NCBI GenBank assembly: GCA_964016885.1
Contig: OZ024740.1
Location: 204,360,429-204,424,428, forward strand
Direction of reading: 5' to 3'
Length of the DNA: 64,000 bases
Source: Eledone cirrhosa
Taxonomy: Eukaryota; Mollusca; Cephalopoda; Octopoda; Eledonidae
Shown here: positions 1 to 9,753 of the stretch, piece after piece
Numbering within the stretch: the stretch's first letter is position 1
Layout of the letters: every line of letters begins with the position of its first letter
Notes under the pieces: generated by a model
The model's database searches: none
Told to the model about the DNA's origin: nothing
Seen by the model: only the letters and a program-made list of their open reading frames with translations
Program-made: the position numbers and the translations under genes

Positions 1-2734
1 CTACGTCCTAGTCAGGATGCGTGACAGACAGGATGTGCGGTGTGTTCGTGTTCTTCGTGGAGCTGAGTGCTGGACGGACCACCGCCTGGTACGCGCAAAA
101 GTGAATCTAATCACCAAACGTAAAATCCGGGCTCCTGGTGTTACCCTGCCCAAAAGATTGAATGCTGCTCGTCTTAAGGATAAAAATGTGAAGAGGACAT
201 TGGAAGAAGAGATGCAGGCTGCAGATCTTGGTGAGGATTGGCCGACCCTTAAAAAGTCGGTTTATGATGTAGGCAGACGTGTTCTGGGATTGGTGCAGAG
301 AAAACATCGGGACTGGTTTAATGAGAAAGATGTGCATATAGATGACTTGTTGGCTGATAAGAGGCGCGCTCTGTCACGCTACTTGACGGCAAGACCACAG
401 GAGAGGAATACGTTGCATGAGGAGCTCAGGGATGTAAAATCACGTGTTAGGCGGAGTCTTTCTCAGATGAAGGATCGGTGGTGGAGTGAGAAGGCTGGTG
501 AGATACAAACTGCGTCTGATTGCAATAACACAAAGCTGTTGTACAGTCTCTTGCGTGAGGTTTATGGACCGTCTTCTTCTCTGGTGACACCGATTCGCAG
601 CAGGGATGGCAAAGAACTTCTTCGTGACTCACAGGGAATTCTACGAAGGTGGCGAGAGCACTTTGATGATCTTTTGAATCAGCCGTCTGTCGTCAGTGAA
701 GATTTCCTCAATCTCATTCCGGAAAGTCCTGTGAAAGTAGCTCTCGCAGAGCCTCCGACACTTGTGGAGGTTGCAGTGGCTATTTCGAAGCTGAACAGTG
801 GAAGATCTCCAGGTATGGATGGCATACATGCTGAGCTCCTACAATATGGTGGTGAGAGACTCCTGCAACATCTTCACTCTCTGTTTGGAAGGATATGGGC
901 TAATGAATCCGTGCCTGAGGACTGGAGAGATGCAGTAATGGTGGTCTTGTACAAGGGAAAGGGTAACAGGAATGATTGTGGGAACTACAGAGGTATATCA
1001 TTGCTTTCTGTCGTGGGGAAAGTTTTATGTAGGGTGCTTCTGGACCGTCTGCTGACACACATTGCAGATTGTGTCCTTCCTGAAAGTCAATCTGGTTTTC
1101 GTGTTGGACGCGGCACTACTGATATGATCTTCTCAGCTAGACAGCTCCAGGAGAGGTGCATTGAACAGGGCTTGGATCTGTATCAGGTTTTTGTCGATCT
1201 GACAAAGGCTTTCGATACTGTCAACAGAGATGCATTATGGAAGGTTCTCCAGAAACTTGGTTGCCCTGATAAGTTCCTTGCTTTAGTTAGGTCTTTCCAT
1301 GACGACATGAAGGCTTGGGTTAATGTCGGAGGTAACATGTCGGAGCCTATCTCAGTAAAAAATGGAGTGAAACAGGGGGATATTCCAGCACCGACCCTGT
1401 TTGCCATATACTTTGCAATGGTTTTCTGTGTTGCATTCAGGAATTGCGAGCATGGTGTTTACATCCGATATCGAACCTCAGGCAGCATATTTAACATCAG
1501 GCGCTTTGCTGCGAAGACAAAGGTATTTACATCGGTCATAAGAGACCTCTTGTATGCAGATGATTGCGATCTTGTAGCGCACACAGAGAGTGATATGCAG
1601 CACATTTTGAATGTATTTTCTGACGCTTGCACTGCCCTGGGTTTGACTGTCAGTCTCAAGAAAACCGTCGTCATGTACCAACCTGCACCTGGTAGGCAGT
1701 ACACTGAACCAAACATCTATGTGTATGGCAAACGACTTGGAGTGGTTGATCAGTTTGTCTACCTGGGAAGCACTGTCAATCGACACGGCAACCTTGACAG
1801 TGAAATCTCACTTAGGATTAGGAAAGCAAGTGATGCTTTCGGAAAGCTAGAAAGGCGACTCTGGGGTCGGCGAGACATATGCAGGAGGACAAAGGTAAAG
1901 GTGTACAGGGCATGTGTACTCTCTTGTCTTCTTTATGCCTGCGAGACCTGGGTCACATATCGACGCCACCTTAAGCAATTGGAGCGTTTCCATCAGATGT
2001 GTCTCAGACGGATACATGGCGTTCGCTGGAGGGACCACATCAGTGATGTCGAGATTTTGGAAAGCTCTATGTGTGACAGTATAGAAGCTCTTGTGCTTAA
2101 GCAGCGACTCCGTTGGAGTGGTCACCTTGCCAGGATGAAGGATTCTAGAATACCAAAACAACTCTTCTATGGAGAGTTGGTTAAAGGAAAACGACCGCCA
2201 CATAAACCAAAAAAGAGGTATAAGGATTCCTTGAAGGCCTCTCTGAGAGACGCTAACATCTCTGCTGATACATGGGAAAATGTTGCTGCTGATCGTAATA
2301 AATGGAGAAAGACTGTATATGAGGGAAAAGTTGCCTTTGAGGCATCTCGAATCGCACACGAGAAAGTAAAGCGGGACGTGAGGAAGGGTATTGCTGTTGC
2401 ACTTCCAGACGGCGAGGGTCCTCCTATGTTTCTGACATGCAGCGTCTGTGCGAGACTCTGCCTAAGCAAAGCTGGACTCGAAAGTCATCTTCGCAGTCAT
2501 AAAGTAAGACCAGTGGTTGACTACCAGGCTGCTGTTGGAGATGCTACTCATCATGCTTGCCAAACATGTGGTAGAGAATGTAAATCAGCAGGAGGACTCA
2601 AGCGACATGCAAAAGTACACGAACTCCAACCACAGCCGACTATTCCCAGTAAATGTTTTGGTTGCCGACTCTGTGCAAGACATTTTGGATCATTGGCTGG
2701 GCTAAAAAGCCACATTCGATCGCAGCACTGTTAG
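1..2734 (+). CDS. Non-LTR retrotransposon ORF2 protein, 5' end cut by window edge (endonuclease C-terminus, reverse transcriptase, three C2H2 fingers)
   Basis: The reading frame is open from position 2, so the protein starts outside the window; the first Met is at 17. Residues numbered from that Met: TDHRLV at about 20-25 is the last motif of an APE-like (EEP) endonuclease. The reverse transcriptase follows, with motif A FVDLTKAFDTVN near 392, NGVKQGD near 453 and catalytic YADD at 513-516. A C-terminal region containing LRWSGHLARM follows. Three CxxC-H-H zinc fingers occupy about 808-829, 848-869 and 883-905. This order matches LINE proteins often named 'craniofacial development protein 2-like'. 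The protein would nick chromosomal DNA and copy its RNA into the nick. No stop or frameshift breaks the 905 codons, so this copy is young or conserved. Clade assignment (RTE-like or related) is uncertain. Confidence 0.9.
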   Translation, partial: YVLVRMRDRQDVRCVRVLRGAECWTDHRLVRAKVNLITKRKIRAPGVTLPKRLNAARLKDKNVKRTLEEEMQAADLGEDWPTLKKSVYDVGRRVLGLVQRKHRDWFNEKDVHIDDLLADKRRALSRYLTARPQERNTLHEELRDVKSRVRRSLSQMKDRWWSEKAGEIQTASDCNNTKLLYSLLREVYGPSSSLVTPIRSRDGKELLRDSQGILRRWREHFDDLLNQPSVVSEDFLNLIPESPVKVALAEPPTLVEVAVAISKLNSGRSPGMDGIHAELLQYGGERLLQHLHSLFGRIWANESVPEDWRDAVMVVLYKGKGNRNDCGNYRGISLLSVVGKVLCRVLLDRLLTHIADCVLPESQSGFRVGRGTTDMIFSARQLQERCIEQGLDLYQVFVDLTKAFDTVNRDALWKVLQKLGCPDKFLALVRSFHDDMKAWVNVGGNMSEPISVKNGVKQGDIPAPTLFAIYFAMVFCVAFRNCEHGVYIRYRTSGSIFNIRRFAAKTKVFTSVIRDLLYADDCDLVAHTESDMQHILNVFSDACTALGLTVSLKKTVVMYQPAPGRQYTEPNIYVYGKRLGVVDQFVYLGSTVNRHGNLDSEISLRIRKASDAFGKLERRLWGRRDICRRTKVKVYRACVLSCLLYACETWVTYRRHLKQLERFHQMCLRRIHGVRWRDHISDVEILESSMCDSIEALVLKQRLRWSGHLARMKDSRIPKQLFYGELVKGKRPPHKPKKRYKDSLKASLRDANISADTWENVAADRNKWRKTVYEGKVAFEASRIAHEKVKRDVRKGIAVALPDGEGPPMFLTCSVCARLCLSKAGLESHLRSHKVRPVVDYQAAVGDATHHACQTCGRECKSAGGLKRHAKVHELQPQPTIPSKCFGCRLCARHFGSLAGLKSHIRSQHC

Positions 2735-2742
2735 TTGCTATC

Positions 2743-2784
<42 letters not shown>

Positions 2785-2859
2785 GCTTATGTGCGTGCGT
2801 GTGTGTGTATATATGAATATGTATATTATTATTGTTGTTGTCGTTATTATTATTATTGC

Positions 2860-2890
<31 letters not shown>

Positions 2891-3085
2891 TTATTATTAT
2901 TATTATTGTTATTAATGTATGTGTGTATGTATGTGTGAGTGTATGTGTATGTATGTGTGTGTGTATATATGTATGTATGTGTGTGTATGTGTGTGTATAT
3001 ATATGTGTATATATATATATATGTATATATATGAGTGTATATATATATATATATATATATCTTTTTTTTTTTTTTTTTTTTTATT

Positions 3086-3130
<45 letters not shown>

Positions 3131-3153
3131 TTTTTATTTTTTTTTATTTTTTA
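2743..3153. repeat. Compound microsatellite cluster 3' of the LINE
   Basis: This is a run of simple repeats: (GT)n at 2751-2778, (ATT)n at about 2824-2916, GTAT/GTGT tracts, (TA)n at 3040-3060, poly(T) at 3062-3082 and (ATT)n at 3097-3131. It begins nine bases after the LINE stop codon. The first tract may therefore be, or have grown from, the LINE 3' tail. The long open frames through it (poly Y, I, C, V) are low-complexity artefacts. Confidence 0.9.
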
Positions 3154-3689
3154 TTGTGCAATGGCCATACTCGATAACGAGGGGGCAGCCATCATGTATG
3201 TATGTATGTATGTATGTATGGCGGAGGAACTCAGTAGAGTCAACGGCCATCCAAATAGTATTTCTTTTTTTTTCCACCTGGGAGTGAAAGCCCCCAGTTG
3301 TTGTCACAACACCTTTCTAAGAGAGGGGAACTCTGAAAAAGACCTGCGGCTTTGAAAGCATCCGATGATGTTGACCAGTTCTCCTTTTCGAGTAGTGTTT
3401 TCGATGCTCAGAGAGCGGGATTGTTCGAGTGCAAGGCCTTTCCCCACTTAAAAAAACTTCAAAGCACAGGCATTGCTTGTTCAGGATATGTTACAGGTTC
3501 GTGTGGCTGGTCGTAGCCTAAAAGTTCACAAAACTCTATAATCTGACAAGCGATTGCAATATTCTTAGCAGAATTTGCAGCCATCATGTATGTATGTGTG
3601 AGTGTGTATGTAACGGCTTTCCCAAACAATCTTTCCTAATCACATATTTCATGATGCTTCATATAAACTAAACAATTATTACATTCTAG
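3154..3689. other. Unassigned, presumed intronic sequence with a 20-bp direct repeat
   Basis: No gene is recognised here. A 20-bp exact direct repeat (gcagccatcatgtatgtatg) occurs at 3185-3204 and 3577-3596, bracketing about 370 bp that may be an unrecognised insertion or a local duplication. The last part leads into the acceptor site of the SRCR exon at 3690: 'aactaaac' is a plausible branch point and 'acattctag' is the acceptor. Confidence 0.5.
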
Positions 3690-3853
3690 GGATGGCTTTG
3701 CACTAACTCAATTAAATATACCAACACTGCCACGATTTATAACAAATCTGAACTGTAAAGGAAATGAATATTCTATTGACGAATGTTCGTATGATCTAGG
3801 CACTCGGCAGAGTTGCTCTTATTCGTATAATGTTGGAGTTTTCTGTTCCATGG
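3690..3853 (+). CDS. Internal exon encoding the C-terminal half of an SRCR domain
   Basis: The exon is 164 nt, bounded by acceptor acattctag and donor gtaag. It is read as one leading base, 54 codons and one trailing base (phase 2 in, phase 1 out). The translation begins DGFALTQLN and contains NCKGNEYSIDECSYD and NVGVFCSM. These match the second half of SRCR domains (C-x-G-x-E-x-S-L-x-x-C then VGVxC). Four Cys are present. SRCR domains occur in secreted or cell-surface receptors for recognition and adhesion, often in tandem. The upstream half-domain exon is not in the window. The trailing G joins the exon at 6379 in frame. The exon was identified by eye and expression is unknown. Confidence 0.8.
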
Positions 3854-3939
3854 GTAAGCCATATTCATATTTCATAAACGTTAAAGCAAAATCCAATGTT
3901 CAAAAACCATTCTGTATGCGTGTATGTATGTATGTGTTG

Positions 3940-4013
<74 letters not shown>

Positions 4014-4196
4014 GCGCGCGCGTGTGTATTGACGATTGTTCCCCTTGCTTCTGCTGGACACCACCAGAGGGCGATAGTCCCGGTGTTTGACATAGCTACG
4101 GCTTTCTAAATGTGTATCCATAAACATACCGTATATCTTTAGAAATACGAAATTTCAATACATATCTGTATCCAGCTATGCATGAAGCTAATACCT

Positions 4197-4293
<97 letters not shown>

Positions 4294-4444
4294 TAACAGA
4301 TTAAAGTTTAAGCAAAGAATCGCTGCTTTCGCCTTCTTTGGAATTTAGTCTTCACATTTATTATTACTATATATATATATATACATATGAAAAGAGTCAG
4401 GACCCGACGGCTGAGCTCCGGCCGTTTCGACAGCTAGATCCGAA

Positions 4445-4491
<47 letters not shown>

Positions 4492-4612
4492 CGCGCGCGT
4501 GCGTGTGTGTATAATGAAGAATAAGAATGCATAATGTGGTTTTACATCAATTTATTCGATTCGGAAAATTTCTATTACAAATGTTTCAACAGGTTTGACG
4601 TCTATGCAGTGT
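3854..4612. repeat. Presumed intron rich in dinucleotide repeats
   Basis: Simple repeats include (TG)n at 3941-4027 ending in (CG), (CT)n at 4201-4236 passing into (TA)n at 4237-4289, (TA)n at about 4370-4382, and CT/TA/TG/CG tracts at about 4446-4512. Between them is AT-rich sequence with no gene seen. A short GC-rich segment at 4389-4440 lies between two AT tracts and is not recognised. Confidence 0.8.
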
Positions 4613-4797
4613 GTTGGTTCCATAGAATCAACCCAGTCTCTTTAGATGGTCTTCCGAACATTCATTTATCCACACCTGTGGTTCTATGATATTGTAGAGA
4701 GAAGAGATTGAATTTTATCAGTTTTTCTATCTCTCCGCCCATAAACTAATGTTCGGAAGAGCATCTGAAGAGACCGGATTGATGCTATGTAACCAAC
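4613..4797. repeat. Inverted repeat, about 50-bp imperfect arms
   Basis: The left arm, 4613-4662, starts gttggttccatagaatcaac. Its reverse complement matches the right arm, 4748-4797, which ends gctatgtaaccaac, at about 43 of 50 positions. The loop is about 85 bp. The divergence between arms shows it is not recent. It may be the remains of a foldback or MITE-like element; no target duplication was identified. Confidence 0.75.
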
Positions 4798-4892
4798 TTA
4801 TTCTTCACTGTATATACTCCGCAGATGAAATCCGAGTTACTTCAGGCAATTGAGTGCTTATCTCAGGATACCTATATATATATATATATATA

Positions 4893-5792
4893 AAGACACC
4901 CTACGGTCATGAGGATCGTGGGGGCAGAGTCCTCAAACACTCCTTCCAGCGGGTCCTGTTAGAAGCAACTGTCTCCAACTGATCCAGCTGGACCTCTAAA
5001 TGAGACCAACCAAGCTCATAGATGTTATCTAACCGTCTTTCTCGGGGTCTACCCCTGAGTCTCCTGTCGGTTGTTTTTGCATTCCTTAGATATTCTAACC
5101 ACATGCACATAGTATCGAAGCTGTAATCTCTCAATTCGGAGAAGTAGCGGTTCTACCTGGAATGACTCTCTGATCTTTGAGCCGCGCACTCTATGGAATA
5201 AAGTTGTTCCAAAGACCATTCGAAAGAAGCCCATTTCGGCCGGTTGTATTCGCGATCGTATTCTTTCGGTCATTACTCAAGATTCATGACTATACAGAAT
5301 GGTTAGCATGAATACTGAATTGAAGATAGCGAGTTTGTCTTTTATGCCTACCTGCCTTTTTCTGATGCCGAAGCTGGTGCATTACTGCACCAGTTCCTGT
5401 AATTCTTACTCTTAATTCAGCCTCCTGTCTTCCAACACTCGTGAAAACGGCCCCGAGATACTTGAACTTCTCTACCTGCTTCAGTGGCACTACATTCACA
5501 TGCAGAGTGCACTGTGCAGGCTTCCTTGAGAAGACGAGGGTCTGAGTTTTTGAAGCACTGATTTTTATTCCAGCTATGCAGCACTCGGCATCAAGCCTAT
5601 CATGTGAAGGTCAGACATCACCTTCTGTCGAATTAAGCAACACCACGTCTGCAAATTCCAGTCGACTGATTTTACACCCGCCAATCATGATACCACTTCC
5701 AACCCGGCTGCACATGTCAATCTTGTTCATGTAAATAATAAACAGGAGAGATGACAGTACTCACCCTTGGCGGAATCCGACTCCCATTTTGA
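4893..5792 (-). pseudogene. Degraded LINE reverse transcriptase fragment (RT palm to C-terminus)
   Basis: Read on the minus strand from 5792 to 4893. The parts in order are a degenerate motif B (GVGFRQG then a stop, then VLSSLLFIIY), motif C as EFADVVLL, LKQVEKFKYLGAVFTS with GRQEAELRVRI, MTERIRSRIQPAEMGFFRM, and LLLRIERLQLRYYVHVVRIS, which corresponds to the LRW(F/L)GHV motif. The C-terminus is GRPRERRLDNIYELGW. The coding sequence is spread over several frames with stops. The catalytic FADD has become FADV, so the enzyme is dead. The 5' end is truncated at about 5792, and an AT repeat (about 4873-4892) sits at the 3' end, as expected for a truncated LINE insertion. Its family differs from the LINE at 1-2734; the exact clade is not assigned. 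Confidence 0.8.
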
Positions 5793-5794
5793 AT

Positions 5795-5798
<4 letters not shown>

Positions 5799-5877
<79 letters not shown>
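5799..5877. repeat. (TA)n microsatellite
   Basis: Pure TA dinucleotide repeat of about 79 bp, immediately next to the truncated end of the LINE remnant. Confidence 0.95.
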
Positions 5878-5880
<3 letters not shown>

Positions 5881-6378
5881 AATAATGGAGCTGCGGCGCT
5901 GCAAATGGGTTACATATGAAAAAGTTTGTCCTCATCAGTGGCCATCCAACCGTCGTAGGCATTTCGTCGCATTAAAGGCCATATACCTCAGGTTGGTGCG
6001 AGCAACGGCTAAAAAAAAGTCGTTGGGACACGTATATAAAGGGGACGCTAGGGTAAACAAACAAAATGGTTTAAGCAGCAGAAAGTGATGAAAAAGGAAA
6101 CAAGTCCCAGATTTCTATGAATATAAATTCGGTGGATTCGTGAACGAGAGAATAAAGACCATCAAACCTGGTTGAAATGTGAGCAAGGAAGGAATTTCGC
6201 ACAGGTCTAACGGGAGGAGGAAGGGGTCTGGTCATATATATATATATACAGACACACACAGTTGACACACAGCTTTGTTACAATTTGGTAAAGAGACCGA
6301 ATATTTCTTATTCCTTCTTTAAAATAATAAGTTACATATTTACATGAATAATGAAAATGTGTTGTTGCTATATTTCAG
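5878..6378. other. Unassigned sequence 5' of the second SRCR exon
   Basis: No gene is recognised. The sequence at 5885-6230 is of mixed composition with no clear open frame; a weak ORF (MNGLY...) is mostly TA repeat. A short (TA)n lies at 6235-6248. The segment ends in the pyrimidine-rich acceptor 'gttgctatatttcag' used by the exon at 6379. Confidence 0.5.
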
Positions 6379-6520
6379 TTGACATGCGCATCAATGGTAC
6401 AGTGCCGGATAGTTCACATGGATATCTGGAAATCTTGTACCGTGGAATTTGGGGTTCTGTCTGTAACGGACATTGGTCAAACACAAACGCTGCAGTTGCG
6501 TGTCGATCTCTCGGTTATAG
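6379..6520 (+). CDS. Internal exon encoding the N-terminal half of an SRCR domain
   Basis: The exon is 142 nt, between acceptor tatttcag and donor gtaaat: two leading bases, 46 codons and two trailing bases (phase 1 in, phase 2 out). The translation reads DMRINGTVPD...GYLEILYRGIWGSVCNG then NTNAAVACRSLGY. This is the classic first half of an SRCR domain (RL.G...G.VE..Y.G.WG.VC...W....A.V.CR.LGY). The leading TT completes GTT (Val) with the last G of the exon at 3690-3853, so the two exons can be spliced in frame. With two Cys here and four in the other type of half, a full domain would have six Cys split over two exons, which is the group A SRCR pattern. The C-terminal half that should follow was not found downstream. 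Confidence 0.8.
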
Positions 6521-6570
6521 GTAAATTTGCTATTATTATTGTTGTTGTTGTTGCTGTTTTTGTTGTTGTT

Positions 6571-6809
6571 AGGGCAGTGGATTGGCAGAATCGGTTAAGC
6601 GTTGGACACTATGCTTTGCACCATAGAGTTGCAGCTCTTCACGATCTGAGTTCAAATCCTGCCGAGGTTAGCTTTGCCTTTCATTCTTACGGGGTCGATA
6701 AAAAAAATTCCAGTAATGCACTGGGGTCGGTTTAATCGACTTTCCCCTCCCCTTCAAATTGCTGGCCTCGTGCCTATAGTAGAAATCACTGTTGTTGTTG
6801 TTGTTGTTT
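6571..6809 (+). mobile_element. Cephalopod-type tRNA-derived SINE
   Basis: The head resembles a tRNA: ggcagaatcggttaagcg is like a D-arm with the A box, and gagttcaaatcctg matches a pol III B box. The body contains tttgcctttcattcttacgg, ggtcgataaaa, 'cagtaatgcactggggtcgg' and 'gctggcctcgtgcctatagt', the hallmark of cephalopod SINEs. The tail is (GTT)n. A (GTT)n-rich tract (about 6537-6570) also precedes it, so insertion into such a tract or a duplicated target is possible. It lies in the intron just 3' of the SRCR exon and depends on LINE machinery supplied in trans. Confidence 0.88.
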
Positions 6810-6837
6810 ACGCTTTGTAAGTTTTGTTTCTGTGACT

Positions 6838-6869
6838 AAAACGACCAACTTTAAGGAGTTGGTCGTTTT
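6838..6869. repeat. Perfect 13-bp inverted repeat (hairpin)
   Basis: The arm aaaacgaccaact (6838-6850) is the exact reverse complement of agttggtcgtttt (6857-6869), with a 6-base loop, ttaagg. It resembles a foldback element end or an RNA hairpin. No gene is nearby. It lies about 30 bp past the SINE tail. Confidence 0.85.
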
Positions 6870-7395
6870 TCCCTTACCTTTGGCTCTAAAGGGTTATAGC
6901 TACATTTATATTCTTGTTTCATTCCTCCTTTAAACTTTAACAAAAAATCATGGTGGATACCGAAGTTTCTTTCCTTGAGAAAAGCGACGACGTCTTGCAC
7001 GAAAAATAAACAGCAACGTCCCAACCAGCCTCACCACTGTCGCCACCAACACCACCACAATAACAACTCTGCTCAACATGGAGTTGACTTGAGACAAAGT
7101 GCTAGCAACGAGGTTGGCGCTTGTCGTCAAGAGTCTGGTGGAGGAGGCGCAAATTTGCGGGATCCCAACCGGGTCCATACACAACAACTTCACCTCGTAC
7201 ATATGTTTTTATATATATATATATATTTCGTTTCTGAATTTGTTTAGCAAGATTCTTTATCTGAAAACGTGTGTTGAAACCGATATTGTTATACTTTGGG
7301 AGGGTCATGTTGTCAATAAGAAACACACGCACCAGTTGCTTTCAATTCAATTTATTATAAATTAAATTTATAAATTTAGGAATTTATAAATTTCC
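6870..7395. other. Unassigned sequence; weak relic of a transposase-like helix-turn-helix around 7077-7203
   Basis: Mostly unrecognised. One plus-strand frame at about 7099-7203 reads KSLVEEAQICGIPTGSIHNN. This loosely resembles the helix-turn-helix of mariner-type transposase or GVQW3-like domains (IAEE.GIS.GSVHSIL). It is short, preceded by a stop, and followed by (TA)n at about 7209-7226. Treat it as a possible relic only. The last part (7340-7395) is AT-rich with repeated 'aatttataaattt'. Confidence 0.3.
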
Positions 7396-7399
7396 GGTT

Positions 7400-8519
7400 G
7401 GTTGGTTGGTTCCACAACCAGACGATTGTTCATATATTGTCAAAGTTCTTTCGTCACCTCTGTGACCTCTTCAGTGACTGGAGATTCTTTTCTTTGTTTT
7501 TGTGTCTCTCCTTTGTTCTGTCCTACGCCATCTTGTTTTTGTGTGTGTTGTGTGCTTAGTTTTCGCATGTGTTACATCCGTGTGTCTATGTGTGTTTATA
7601 TTTGTTTATTTATTTGTTTATTTACATGTTACTGGTTGGTTGTTTGTTCTATGTGTGTGTGTGTTTTCATTTTGTCCTTAATTGTAAGTTGTGATGTTGC
7701 TATTCCATTCATGCTTTCTATTTAATTTTGGTTGGAGTTCATTTATGTTTATTGCCTCTGTGATTTGTCTAAACATTGCGTCTTTTCTGTGTGTAGATTC
7801 TATTTTTATTTCTATGTTCTTTAATTTGCCCTTATGTTCTATTTTAGCATGTTGGTAGAGTACAGATGATTCTTTACTATCTTGAAGCTCTCGCCAGTGT
7901 TCATTTATCCGTTCTCCTATACTATGAGCTGTCTCACCTATGTACACTATATTCTTATCTCTACATTGTCCTTCAGTACATCTTATGCTATATACTACAT
8001 TTCTAGTTTTACAGTTAATATGGGGGCTTAGTTTACAGATTATACATTTCTTATCTATACAGGGAGGTCTTTGAAAAGGGTATGTATTGCTAATAAGTGT
8101 TTTTATAGAGGTACCTGGTCTTTCTACTATCTTAATATTGAGTTTATGTTTATGTAGGGCCCTTCTGAATTTGTAAGCTAATTCACCTCTAGGGGTTGTA
8201 TTGATGAACATTACACTCTGGTATTTATTGCTATCATACCATGAGTGTATTCTATTAACCTTATTCCTAGTTCTTTCTATTCTATTCCAAAATTTGCTCC
8301 TATACAAGGGGCAGGTCCCATTTGTATCATTATTTACCATGTTTTCCCATTTGGTTCTGGCTCCTCTATATACTCTGATATTATCTCTCTGGTTGTAACC
8401 AGAGAACTGCATACGGTGGATGAAGTGTTGTATGTGTCTCTCTAGTTCTTTGGGGTTGCACATGCGGGACACGTTTCTCATCACCAGTACCAAATCCGCA
8501 ATCAGTATGTTGATTTTGG
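7400..8519 (-). mobile_element. Penelope-like element, minus-strand copy, 5' truncated, GIY-YIG endonuclease
   Basis: Read on the minus strand, the frame is open from 8519 to the stop at 7678 (271 aa from the Met at 8493). It encodes the part C-terminal to the reverse transcriptase core: TKINILIADLV, a basic linker, CIDKKCIICKLSPHINCKTR (Cys-rich) and then the GIY-YIG endonuclease. In that domain VVYSIRCTEGQC...NIVYIGET carries the GIY and YIG strands, followed by GERINEHWREL and an H-x-KIEHKGK segment. This domain pair is diagnostic of Penelope-like retroelements, where it cuts DNA for target-primed copying. The open frame has no frameshift to its C-terminus but lacks the RT core. About 280 bp of 3' sequence follows, to roughly 7400. 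Its 5' end abuts the plus-strand copy at 8520. Confidence 0.88.
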
Positions 8520-9753
8520 TGTGGTTGATGATATAAACATCGTAGTAAAAACACCCTCACTAGAGAACAGTCAGGAATTAGAGAAAAACACCATGGAAAG
8601 CATCCAGCAAATAGCTAACTCCATCCACCAGAGTATTAGAGTTACTATAGACTACCCAAGCAAACACCCCAACCATCGATTACCTGTACTAGACACAGAG
8701 CTCTGGTTAGATACTATCAATAACAAAAAACAGATCCTCCATTCCCATTATGCCAAACCCAAGACTTCCAAACATCTGATCCACCGAAACTCAGCTGTTT
8801 CGGACCACACCAAAATCAACATACTGATTGCGGATTTGGTACGGGTGATGAGAAACGTGTCTCGCATGGCAACCCCAAAGAACTAGAGAGACACATACAA
8901 CACTTCATCCACCGTATGCAGTTTTCTGGTTACAACCAGAGAGATAAGATCACAGTATATAGAGGGGCCAGAACCAAATGGGAAAACATGGTAAATAATG
9001 ATACAAATGGGACCTGCCCCTTGTATAGGAGCAAATTTTGGAATAGAATAGAAAGAACTAGGAATAAGGTTAATAGAATAAACTCATGGTATAATAGCAA
9101 TAAATACCAGAGTGTAATGTTCATCAATACAACCCCTAGAAGTGAATTAGCTTACAAATTCAGAAGGGCCCTAGATAAACATAAACTCAATATTAAGATA
9201 GTAGAAAGACCAGGTAGCTCCATAAAAACACTTATTAGCAATACATACTCCTTTCAAAGACCTCCCTGTATAGATAAGAAATGTATAACCTGTAAACTAA
9301 GCCCCCATATTAACTGTAAAACTAGAAATGTAGTATATAGCATAAGATGTACTGAAGGACAATGTAGAGATAAGAATATAGTGTACATAGGTGAGACAGC
9401 TCGTAGTATAGGAGAACGGATAAATGAACACTGGCGAGAGCTTCAAGATAGTAAAGAATCATCTGTACTCGACCAACATGCTAAAATAGAACATAAGGGT
9501 AAATTAAAGAACATAGAAATAAAAATAGAATCTACACACAGAAAAGACAAATGTTTAGACAAATCACAGAGGCAATAAACCTAAATGAACTCCAACCAAA
9601 ATTAAATAGAAAACATGAATGGAATAGCAACATCACAACTTACAATTAAGGACAAAATGAAAACACACACACACATAGAACAAACAACCAACCAGTAACA
9701 TGTAAATAAACAAATAAATAAACAAATATAAACACACACAGACACACGGATGT

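Noticed and set aside
107..2469. Minus-strand ORFs of 60-170 codons
   Set aside because: They are antisense shadows of the LINE ORF2 frame.
2653..3355. Several ORFs rich in Cys, Val, Tyr or Ile
   Set aside because: They are translations of GT, TA and ATT microsatellites.
3850..4127. ORFs of Cys-Val or His-Thr repeats on both strands
   Set aside because: Translation of the (TG)n tract at 3941-4027.
6571..6670. A functional tRNA gene
   Set aside because: The A- and B-box-like head belongs to the SINE; there is no complete cloverleaf or matching acceptor stem.
8201..9127. ORFs of about 65 codons antisense to each Penelope-like copy
   Set aside because: They mirror each other in the two inverted arms and are shadows of the endonuclease frame.
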